Position numbers and translations under genes: made by a program. DNA of 64,000 bases from assembly GCF_009910705.1 (NCBI RefSeq), contig NZ_JAAAXJ010000015.1:1-64000 (forward strand), written 5' to 3'. Shown one piece after another: positions 23,640-29,916 of this stretch; position 1 is the stretch's first letter; each line of letters opens with the position of its first letter. The notes under the pieces are model-generated. The model made no database searches. It had not been told where the DNA came from and saw nothing but the letters and a program-made list of their open reading frames with translations. This DNA is from Microvirga arsenatis. GTDB lineage: Bacteria; Pseudomonadota; Alphaproteobacteria; Rhizobiales; Beijerinckiaceae.

Positions 23640-24273
23640 AGGGGCGGGCCGCGAAGAAGACGGCGCTCCTTCCCTCCCCTTGTGGGGAGGGCCAGGGTGG
23701 GGGTGCCGGCGCTCCCCTTTCAAGATCGTGGCTCCGATCACCTCTCCCCGGATCTCGGGTGTTCCCGAGATCCGTTTCTGGGGCGCAGGTCGGGAACACC
23801 CGACCTGCGGCGGGGAGAGGTCGAGCGACAGCGAGGGTGAGGGGGAGAGCGGGTGCCGGAGAGGGCTGTAACCCCTCACCCGGACCTGACGGTCCGACCT
23901 CTCCCTCAGGGAGAGGTGAAGGGCGCCGCACGCGGACAGGCACTCGCTCACACCCCCACCTCCAACTCCTCTCCAGCGCAAGCCGGGTGTTCCCGACTTG
24001 CGGCGGACCAAAGACAAGTCTTGGGCAAGCCCGAGGCTTGTGGGGGAGGGGGCTGCCGACGCTGTCCAGGCCGGATGCCGAGGAGGCGGGCCCGCGCGGC
24101 GCGGCGTCCGTGTGCAGAATGTTCGAACGAAGCCTGGAAAGGGCGGCGGAGCGCCGCCCTTTTTGCGTTCGCCGGCCCGCTGGCCGCCACGGGTCGCACC
24201 CTGGGGCCAGTCCCCTCGGGTGCCCCGCCCGGCCAGGGGCGCCGCGCGGGCGCTCCTCATCGCGGCAGCCCGG
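23640..24273. repeat. Intergenic cluster of nested palindromes
   Basis: No gene is supported in this 634-base stretch. It contains a three-way-junction-like element at 23741-23820. The outer stem is CCTCTCCCCG / CGGGGAGAGG. It encloses a first hairpin GGATCTCGGG / CCCGAGATCC (23750-23773) and a second GCAGGTCGGG / CCCGACCTGC (23785-23808). A third hairpin, ACCTCTCCCT / AGGGAGAGGT, lies near 23907-23927. A diverged copy of the element appears near 23975-24053 (GCAAGCCGGG TGTT CCCGACTTGC, then ACAAGTCTTGGG / CCCGAGGCTTGT). This looks like a REP/BIME-type repeat mosaic. Confidence 0.7.
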
Positions 24274-24546
24274 TCAGGAATGCTCCCAGGCCGGCTGGGC
24301 CTTGGCTCTCCGGCGCTGCTCCTTCCAGTAGGCCCGGTACTCGTCGAGCTCGCAATGGACCGCATCGGCGAAGAGGTGGCGGTACTGCAGGTAGCAGGGC
24401 GGGCCGAAGCCGCCCTGGCAGCCTTCGTTCCGCCGGCACGTGCGCCGGCGGCAGAGCCGGTGCATCCTGAGCAGGTTGGACAGGCGGATCAGGGTGTCGT
24501 CGAAATCGGGCATGTCGAACAGGGTGATGGCGTCGTCATCGATCAT
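24274..24546 (-). CDS. Hypothetical Cys/Arg-rich small protein
   Basis: A 90-residue protein of unknown family. An acidic start (MIDDDAITLFDMPDFDDTLI) precedes a basic cysteine cluster (RLCRRRTCRRNEGCQGG, GPPCYLQYRH), then a helical tail (DEYRAYWKEQRRRAKAQ). The Cys/His spacing could bind zinc, but no known finger is matched. ATG 24546 is the natural start since the upstream extension is low-complexity and lacks codon bias. Ribosome-binding site is weak. Similar short Cys-rich proteins exist in Hyphomicrobiales as conserved hypotheticals. Confidence 0.5.
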   Translation of the reverse strand: MIDDDAITLFDMPDFDDTLIRLSNLLRMHRLCRRRTCRRNEGCQGGFGPPCYLQYRHLFADAVHCELDEYRAYWKEQRRRAKAQPAWEHS

Positions 24547-25295
24547 GATGAAGCTCTCGGGCAATGGGTTGGGGAATGAATGAAAAGGGCCTGGATGAAG
24601 GCACGGGCCTTCGGCCCCGGGGCCGGCGAGGGCCCCGGGTGTGAAGGCAATCGAGGGTGGCGTGTCGTGCAGCCCGGCTCGATGGATAATGGTGGAAGGT
24701 GAAGAGCCGAACTGCTCGTCACGCGCGGTTCTTTTCAGGCGGACCTCCTGCGGCAGCGCCCAGGGTCGGCCTCCCGCGACCACAGGTGTGCGAGGCCTGC
24801 GGCGGGACCGCGCCCCGTCCCGCATCTGCGACGCCTCGCGAGCGCGCCCCTCACCGGACGAGGATGGGTGATGTTATAGCTGAGGTTAGGCGAACTGTCA
24901 AGAACAAAATGGGAACATGCGCGGTGTCGCTCTCGGTCCGAGGGGGAGGTACCATCCAGGGGAGGGGGAGCTATGGCGTTGAGCCTGATCGTGGATCCTT
25001 CCCAGCCTCACGGCCGCTGGGGATAGCATCTGCTCGTCATCATCGGCCCTGTGCCGGTAGTCCAGATAAGAGAGCGCCGAGCCTTCGCCCGATCACCATG
25101 GCATGTAATGGAGGAGCACAACGCTAGGCTATGAAAGCGCTCCTCGATCAAAGAGAAGCGCTGATGGGGGCGGCGTGTTTCGGCTCGGAGTATGCTGGGT
25201 ACCTTAGCCTTAAAGTAGATGCCCTTCACCAGTTGAATACAGCCCTAACCAACTCTGTGTATTTGTTAGGATAACTGCACGCCGCGGTTGACTCG
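24547..25295. other. Long region without a supported gene; left edge of lower-GC insert
   Basis: About 750 bases. The left part is GC-rich and holds a GC-rich hairpin near 24602-24640 (GGGCCTTCGGCCC). From roughly 24880 composition turns clearly more AT-rich and continues so through the AlbA_2 gene. A 47-codon frame (25131-25274, MKALLDQREALMGAACFGSE) is open but has no good ribosome-binding site and I do not support it as a gene. The segment may carry remains of genes lost on insertion, plus the promoter of the next gene. Confidence 0.4.
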
Positions 25296-26780
25296 ATGCT
25301 GGGTACGCTATCAGATTTAGTAAAAGGCACTGTGGGGGTATGGGTGACAACCAATCGGCGAAAGCGCTCGATCCAAGATAATGAGATCGCGCTGATCAAA
25401 GCTATGTTGGTCCGGGGATTTGAGAAAACTCAGATCCAAGCTTACTTCACCCATCCTCAGAGACCTGTAAATTTCGGTCGTATTACTAATATCGAGAATG
25501 GTGAATACGGGCCGGAAGTTTCTGCGGCTTCAAGCGATGATCTTGATCGCTTTCTCTCATCGTGGGCGGAGCATAGAGGTTTAGCTATTGAGCATCTTGC
25601 AGATGCAGCCTTAGACATAACGCTTCTGCCACCCACGGCTGAAAGAAAGCTGTTGTCACTCTTCATCAGAAAAGATGATGGAAATTGGGCTCTCGACCAC
25701 AAAGAAACCGATAACATTGAATGTAAGAAGAACTTCCATCCAAACGGAAAACTATTCAGAGCGATATCTGCTTTGGCGAATAATCGTGGCGGATACGTCC
25801 TCTTTGGTGTCACTGATGAGGGTTGTATAGCAACAGGAATGGATAGCCGACGCTTCCTAGAAAATGATCCAAATTATCTCTCCCAAAAGGTTCGTGCCGC
25901 AATGGAGCCTATGCCTCGGATCGAGGTTGGTCATTGTCTTATCGATGGAAAATTTATTGGTGCGATTTACGTCCACCCCGAGGTGGACGGGCCAGTAATT
26001 GCAGCCAAGGACGATGAGAATTTCAGAGAGGGAACTATTTATTATCGATATCCCGGCGAGTCTCGGGCTGTTCGACCTGCTGAGTTTAGGAAGATCCTTA
26101 ATGAGAGAGATCGCCGGGTACGCCAAGAAAGTTTGACTGGAATATCACGCCTTATGGAGCTTGGTAGTCGGGCGGCTATCATTGACATGGGTGAGAAGAC
26201 CTCCGAGGCCACAAAGATTGTCCGTGAGAGCGTTGATGATGCAGATGTCCTACGGAACTTCCTGCGCCAAAACACAGTCCAGTTTCCACTCGCCTATGTC
26301 TTGCGGTCCGTAAACACCGCTAAGAGATGGCTGCCAATTTTCTACTATATCAAGCTATCTGGCCTCTCTATTTCACAGGCTCTCGGGGAAATCGCTGCTC
26401 GTGAAACATCTCATGTTGCTTCGAGGAGAAATCTGGTTGAGCGCTTGCTAGGAAGGAAGACCGCTTACGCAAAGCCTGTCGGGCGAGTAGCCCGCATTTT
26501 AAAGGATATCAAAAGTAATAGACCAATCATACCTGAGACGGCCTCTGAAGCTGCCCATGTAGCTCAGGCTATCGCAGGACTCGAAAGCACTACTGTTGAT
26601 CTTAGTAGGCTGTCCGAACTCCTAATCACCTGCGCTGAGGCTATACGAAGAGACAAGTCTGCAAAAGCCGTGTTCTGGAGTTCCCTTTACAAAGCCGCAT
26701 CTCGCCTCGACGAACTCTACTTTGGTGAGAGGCTGCAAACTCAAAGCGATAGGCCTAACTCTCAGAAAACTGCTGCTTGA
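25296..26780 (+). CDS. AlbA_2 (Schlafen-like) domain protein in a lower-GC insert
   Basis: A 494-residue protein. Residues 25-90 form a helical unit (NEIALIKAMLVRGFEKTQIQAYFTHPQ) that could bind DNA. Residues 140-275 match the AlbA_2 / divergent AAA-associated fold: NIECKKNFHPNGKLFRAISALANNRGGYVLFGVTDEG, later GTIYYRYPGESRAV. Glu142 and the Lys144-145 pair correspond to the conserved E.K of Schlafen-core nucleases. The C-terminal 200 residues are helical and unassigned. Codon usage and base composition are less GC-rich than all neighbours, pointing to recent transfer. The ATG at 25296 lacks a clear binding site; an in-frame GTG at 25344 follows GGGGG and may be the true start. A role in phage defence is possible but unproven. 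Confidence 0.75.
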   Translation: MLGTLSDLVKGTVGVWVTTNRRKRSIQDNEIALIKAMLVRGFEKTQIQAYFTHPQRPVNFGRITNIENGEYGPEVSAASSDDLDRFLSSWAEHRGLAIEHLADAALDITLLPPTAERKLLSLFIRKDDGNWALDHKETDNIECKKNFHPNGKLFRAISALANNRGGYVLFGVTDEGCIATGMDSRRFLENDPNYLSQKVRAAMEPMPRIEVGHCLIDGKFIGAIYVHPEVDGPVIAAKDDENFREGTIYYRYPGESRAVRPAEFRKILNERDRRVRQESLTGISRLMELGSRAAIIDMGEKTSEATKIVRESVDDADVLRNFLRQNTVQFPLAYVLRSVNTAKRWLPIFYYIKLSGLSISQALGEIAARETSHVASRRNLVERLLGRKTAYAKPVGRVARILKDIKSNRPIIPETASEAAHVAQAIAGLESTTVDLSRLSELLITCAEAIRRDKSAKAVFWSSLYKAASRLDELYFGERLQTQSDRPNSQKTAA

Positions 26781-27220
26781 TGTGATTGAAAGAAGAGACG
26801 CCCCCCGTCACATCCTCCTCACCGGGTGGGGAATAATCCATGCATTGGCCATATCGGACTGATAGGCTTGGCTAAGCAGGTGATTGCGGGCGTGATAGCG
26901 TTCGGGGTTGGCGACGTGTTTCGGCGCTCTCCTTCGACCTCATGGACAACGCTAATCGCCTGCCATTCCAGTCTTGTACCAAAAGTCCACCCGCTCTCTC
27001 GCTCCCGCCTCATCCTGAGGAGCAGCCGTGAGGCTGCGTCCCGAAGGAGGACCAGTGCGCGCTGGAAGCGCCCTCGTCCTTCGAGACGCTTCGCTCCTCA
27101 GGATGAGGGCTCGGGTTGATCGGGTCGTCCAGCGCGAACGGCCGCCCCCGGACTTAATCCGGGGACGGCCATGACGACGTGCGCAGAGCATCCGGCTTCG
27201 GGCCGGTCTAAAAAAACCCG
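26781..27220. other. Intergenic region at right edge of insert
   Basis: No gene is supported in these 440 bases. The first half is moderately AT-rich like the AlbA_2 gene; composition returns to the GC-rich norm from about 26980. The second half contains the inverted repeat listed at 27008-27108 and a CCCCGGACTTAATCCGGGG palindrome at about 27147-27165. No direct repeats or integrase that would mark an insertion site were seen. Confidence 0.5.
27008..27108. repeat. Dispersed inverted repeat, copy 1
   Basis: CCTCATCCTGAGGAGC (27008-27023) and GCTCCTCAGGATGAGG (27093-27108) are perfect 16-base inverted arms. Internal sequence includes TTCGAGACGCTTCG. A second copy lies at 45947-46052. The core CCTCATCCTGAGGAGC is a well-known intergenic repeat in Rhizobiales genomes. 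Confidence 0.8.
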
Positions 27221-27766
27221 TTACCCCGGAATCCGCCCCTCGTAATCCTGCTTCAGGCGGGCAACCTGGTCCCAGAACGGCTCCGGCTCCGTGCCTCCCA
27301 TGCGGGCGGCCAGGATGTCGAGGTGGGTGTGCCAGCCGGCGCTGACGCTGAGCAGGGTCGAGCGCTCGGGCACGCGGCGGTGGACCAGGGTGAGCAGGGT
27401 CTTTGCGCCGACGGGCTCGAGGGTGAAGGTGACGCCGCCGGTGGAGCCCCAGGTGATGGAAAGCTTTTTCGGCGGGTCGAGCTCGGTGATCCGGCAGTCC
27501 AGCCGGTGCTCCTCGGCCGAGCCCGCGGGGCGCTGGCCCGACGGGGAGGTGAGCTCGTCGTTGCGCCAGACGAAGGTGAAGGGCGCGTCCGCCGCCAGAA
27601 CCATCTCGCCCGCCGCGAGCCATTGCCGGCGCAGCCCGTCCTCCGTGAGATAGGCCCAGACCCGCTCCACGGGGCCGGGGAGGAGGCGCTGGATCGTGAG
27701 GGTGTCGGGCTCGGTCAGCACGCCATAGGCGTCGGGGGCGAGCTTCGTGGGGGAAAGATCATTCAT
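27221..27766 (-). CDS. SRPBCC (AHSA1/START-like) domain protein
   Basis: A 181-residue protein with an Aha1-type fold: LTIQRLLPGPVERVWAYLTEDGLRRQWLAAGEM is the conserved opening, with EHRLDCRITELDPPKKLSITW in the middle and GWHTHLDILAARMGG near the end. Such proteins bind hydrophobic ligands in a helix-grip cavity. ATG 27766 overlaps by 8 bases the stop of the ArsR gene, so the two are translationally coupled. The ArsR-SRPBCC pair is common, with ArsR controlling the ligand-binding partner. Confidence 0.85.
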   Translation of the reverse strand: MNDLSPTKLAPDAYGVLTEPDTLTIQRLLPGPVERVWAYLTEDGLRRQWLAAGEMVLAADAPFTFVWRNDELTSPSGQRPAGSAEEHRLDCRITELDPPKKLSITWGSTGGVTFTLEPVGAKTLLTLVHRRVPERSTLLSVSAGWHTHLDILAARMGGTEPEPFWDQVARLKQDYEGRIPG

Positions 27767-28127
27767 GGGCGTCTCCTTCGGGCTTGGGGGCTTTGCGGGC
27801 ATCCTCCTCGCGAAGGAGCCGGTCGAGGGCATCCAGACGGCTGGTCCAGAAGCGTTCGTAGTGCCTGAGCCACTCATGGGCCCCGGCGAGGGGGCCGGGA
27901 TCGAGGCGGCAGAGATGGGTCCGGCCGCGCACCTCGCGCCGGATCATGCCGGCCTTCTCCAGCACCTTGATGTGCTTCGAGGCGGCGGCGAGCGAGATCG
28001 CGAAGGGCTCGGCGAGCTGGCTCACCGTGCGCTCGCCCCCCGCCAGATCGGCCAGCATCCGCCTGCGGGTGGCGTCGCCGAGGGCGTGGAAGACGGTGTC
28101 GAGAGAGGAGGCGTGTTGTTCAACCAT
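27759..28127 (-). CDS. ArsR-family transcriptional regulator
   Basis: A 122-residue winged-helix repressor: LDTVFHALGDATRRRMLADLAGGERTVSQLAEPFAISLAAASKHIKVLEKAGMIRREVRGRTHLCRL is the full DNA-binding domain. The metal-sensing ELCVCDL motif of ArsR/SmtB is absent, as expected for the SRPBCC-linked subgroup. The start ATG 28127 lies inside an inverted repeat (28119-28136), so autoregulation by binding over the start codon is likely. The reading frame stays open far upstream, but that part is antisense to the cyclase gene and not coding. Confidence 0.88.
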   Translation of the reverse strand: MVEQHASSLDTVFHALGDATRRRMLADLAGGERTVSQLAEPFAISLAAASKHIKVLEKAGMIRREVRGRTHLCRLDPGPLAGAHEWLRHYERFWTSRLDALDRLLREEDARKAPKPEGDAHE

Positions 28128-28136
28128 GTGGTTGAA
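28119..28136. promoter_or_regulatory. ArsR operator candidate, site 1
   Basis: TTCAACCA-TG-TGGTTGAA is a perfect 8+2+8 inverted repeat. It overlaps the start codon of the arsR-type gene. A second, related site lies 40 bases further on (28159-28176). Confidence 0.65.
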
Positions 28137-28158
28137 TATGCGCCGGCAGCGGAGGATT

Positions 28159-28176
28159 GTCAACCGGTTGGTTGAA
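28159..28176. promoter_or_regulatory. ArsR operator candidate, site 2
   Basis: GTCAACCGGTTGGTTGAA matches site 1 at 14 of 18 positions, keeps the CAACC / GGTTGAA arms, and is centred 40 bases (about four helical turns) upstream of it. Two-site cooperative repression is the simplest reading. Confidence 0.55.
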
Positions 28177-28319
28177 TGAATATCGGCCGGGTCCCGGCCG
28201 CGGCGCCTTCCCGGGACCGGAGCGTGGAAGCTCGGAAAGGCCCGGGATGGCCCTGGGCCGGCGAGCATTCCGCGCCGGGGCGGATTTGTGTAGACTGGGC
28301 CGGGGGAGAGGAGGGAACG

Positions 28320-29132
28320 ATGCCCATCTATCTCGACCGCCACGACCTGAAGGGCCTGACCGCCGCCGACATCGCCGAAGCCCACCGCAAGGACCTGGAG
28401 GTCCAGGGGCGCTACGGGGTGCGGTTCCTGACCTACTGGTTCGACGACACCCGCGGCACCGCCTTCTGCCTCATCGACGCGCCCGACATCGATACGGCGA
28501 TGCGGGTCCACGACGAAGCCCACGGGGCCGTCGCGCGGGACGTGATCGAGGTCGATCTCTCGGCCGTGGAGGCCTTTCTCGGCCGCGTCTCCGATCCGGA
28601 GCCCGTGGGGCATTGCTGCGACGGCCGCGTCGATCCGGCGATGCGCACCATCATGTTCACCGACATCGTCGATTCCACCGGAATGACCGCGCGGCTCGGC
28701 GACAGGCGCGCCGTCGAGATGGTCCGGGCGCACGACGCCATCGTCCGCCGGGCGCTGCACCGGGAGGGAGGCCGCGAGGTCAAGCATACCGGCGACGGGA
28801 TCATGGCGGCTTTCGACGATGCGGCCGCCGCCGTGAATTGCGCGCGGGCCATCCAGCAGGCCTTCGAGGCCTTCAACCTCGCCAGCCGCGAAAAGCTGCA
28901 GGTGCGCATCGGTCTCGATGCGGGCGAGCCCGTGGCCGATCACAACGACCTGTTCGGCGCGACCGTGCAGATGGCGGCGCGCCTGTGCCAGAGCGCGCCG
29001 CCCGACGCCATCCTGGTGTCGCAGGCGCTCACCGGCCTCGTACCCGACCGCTCCCGCCTCGTGAGCCTCGGGCCGAAGGTCCTCAAGGGCTTCGCGGCGC
29101 CTGTCGAGGCCTATGAGGTGGCGTGGCGGTGA
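28320..29132 (+). CDS. DUF4242 - class III nucleotide cyclase fusion protein
   Basis: A 270-residue protein. Residues 1-85 (MPIYLDRHDLKGLTAADIAEAH, YGVRFLTYWFDD, FCLIDAPDIDTAMRVHDEAHG) match DUF4242, a ferredoxin-like fold described as nickel-binding in Streptomyces. Residues 105-268 form a class III adenylate/guanylate cyclase domain. Its metal aspartates are Asp115 (FTDIVDST) and Asp159 (HTGDG), and Lys155 in VKHTGDG suggests ATP specificity. There is no membrane segment, so it is a soluble cyclase with a possible metal or small-ligand sensor. ATG 28320 follows GGAGAGGAGGGAACG. It is divergent from the ArsR gene. Confidence 0.87.
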   Translation: MPIYLDRHDLKGLTAADIAEAHRKDLEVQGRYGVRFLTYWFDDTRGTAFCLIDAPDIDTAMRVHDEAHGAVARDVIEVDLSAVEAFLGRVSDPEPVGHCCDGRVDPAMRTIMFTDIVDSTGMTARLGDRRAVEMVRAHDAIVRRALHREGGREVKHTGDGIMAAFDDAAAAVNCARAIQQAFEAFNLASREKLQVRIGLDAGEPVADHNDLFGATVQMAARLCQSAPPDAILVSQALTGLVPDRSRLVSLGPKVLKGFAAPVEAYEVAWR

Positions 29133-29204
29133 GGGCGCGGGCATTGCCATAAAGAGGGCACGGCGTTCCTGCACCATGACGGTTCGGGAAGCCGGAGCGT
29201 CGGG

Positions 29205-29489
29205 ATGGTCAGGACTCTGGTCTGGTTCGTGCTGTTCGGGGCCGCGTCGCTGGCGTTCTACCGCGTGAACGACCGGATCGTGTGGGACATCTGCCGGCGC
29301 GAGCGGCGGCCCTATCCGGCGGGCTGGACCTTCTCCCTCGCCTGGCAATGGCGCACGATTGGCGGCGGCTGGTATCGGGATGCCCAGCGCGCCGGCCTGC
29401 TGCTGCCCAAGGCCGCCGCCACCGCCGCCATTCTGCTCACCGCCATCGGCCCGGTGGTCGTCGGCATCCTGGAAAGGGCGCCGGGCTAG
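29205..29489 (+). CDS. Hypothetical small membrane protein
   Basis: A 94-residue protein with two hydrophobic segments: TLVWFVLFGAASLAFYRV at the N-terminus and AAATAAILLTAIGPVVVGIL at the C-terminus. They are joined by a basic/aromatic loop (RRERRPYPAGWTFSLAWQWRTIGGGWYRD). No family is recognised. It likely spans the inner membrane twice with both ends on the same side. The gene follows the cyclase by 72 bases in the same direction, with good local codon bias. Confidence 0.55.
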   Translation: MVRTLVWFVLFGAASLAFYRVNDRIVWDICRRERRPYPAGWTFSLAWQWRTIGGGWYRDAQRAGLLLPKAAATAAILLTAIGPVVVGILERAPG

Positions 29490-29665
29490 CGGGAGGCGCA
29501 GGCATCGTCCGGCAGGCTCCTGCCCTCGTCCCACGTCCGTTCGCGAGGCCCGATCGAGCCGCGATGCGCAGCACTGCAACCTTCGGTTTATTGCCCGTGA
29601 GGCTATATTGTAACATTCTGACGCAGACTCGTATGAGCGAGTTCGCAACAGGGACCGGTCGAGCC

Positions 29666-29845
29666 ATGTCCGACGAACAATATCAAATTCCTGCCGCCAC
29701 GACCTCCGAGGCGGAGCGCACCTATGAGCGTCTCTCCGATCCGAGAGCATGGATGAACGTCTCCACCTTCACCATTCTCGAATTGAGCGAGGAGGAGATG
29801 GAGCACATCGCTGGCGCTCGTGCACCTCTGAAGGTCGACGTGTAG
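29666..29845 (+). CDS. Small protein with a double-glycine-like leader motif
   Basis: A 59-residue protein starting MSDEQYQIPAATTSEAERTY (ATG 29666); an in-frame ATG at 29633 would add 11 residues. The C-terminal part ILELSEEEMEHIAGA-RAPLKVDV closely resembles the bacteriocin leader consensus LSxEELxxIxGG/GA, leaving an 8-residue 'core'. I do not recognise a family, and no modifying enzyme or exporter is adjacent. It is followed by a strong terminator (29867-29894), so it is an independent short transcript. It could equally be a small regulatory protein. Confidence 0.5.
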   Translation: MSDEQYQIPAATTSEAERTYERLSDPRAWMNVSTFTILELSEEEMEHIAGARAPLKVDV

Positions 29846-29866
29846 GCAGGAAGACGATCAGGGACA

Positions 29867-29894
29867 AAGGGCCGTGTCACCAGACACGGCCCTT
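29867..29894. terminator. Bidirectional terminator
   Basis: AAGGGCCGTGTC, loop ACCA, GACACGGCCCTT: a perfect 12-bp stem between the small gene (stop 29845) and the convergent uvrB (stop 29917). T-rich bases follow on both strands (GTCTTTTG on plus, TGTCCC on minus), stronger on plus. Confidence 0.85.
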
Positions 29895-29916
29895 GTCTTT
29901 TGAGGGCTGGCAGGTG

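Noticed and set aside
25131-25274. A 47-codon frame in front of the AlbA_2 gene, considered as an antitoxin-like partner
   Set aside because: No ribosome-binding site at proper distance, no recognisable domain, and an in-frame stop just upstream; kept only as a remark.
27759-29750. A 663-codon open frame on the minus strand
   Set aside because: Only its last 122 codons (ArsR regulator, starting at 28127) have protein character; the rest is antisense to the cyclase and membrane-protein genes and lacks family motifs.
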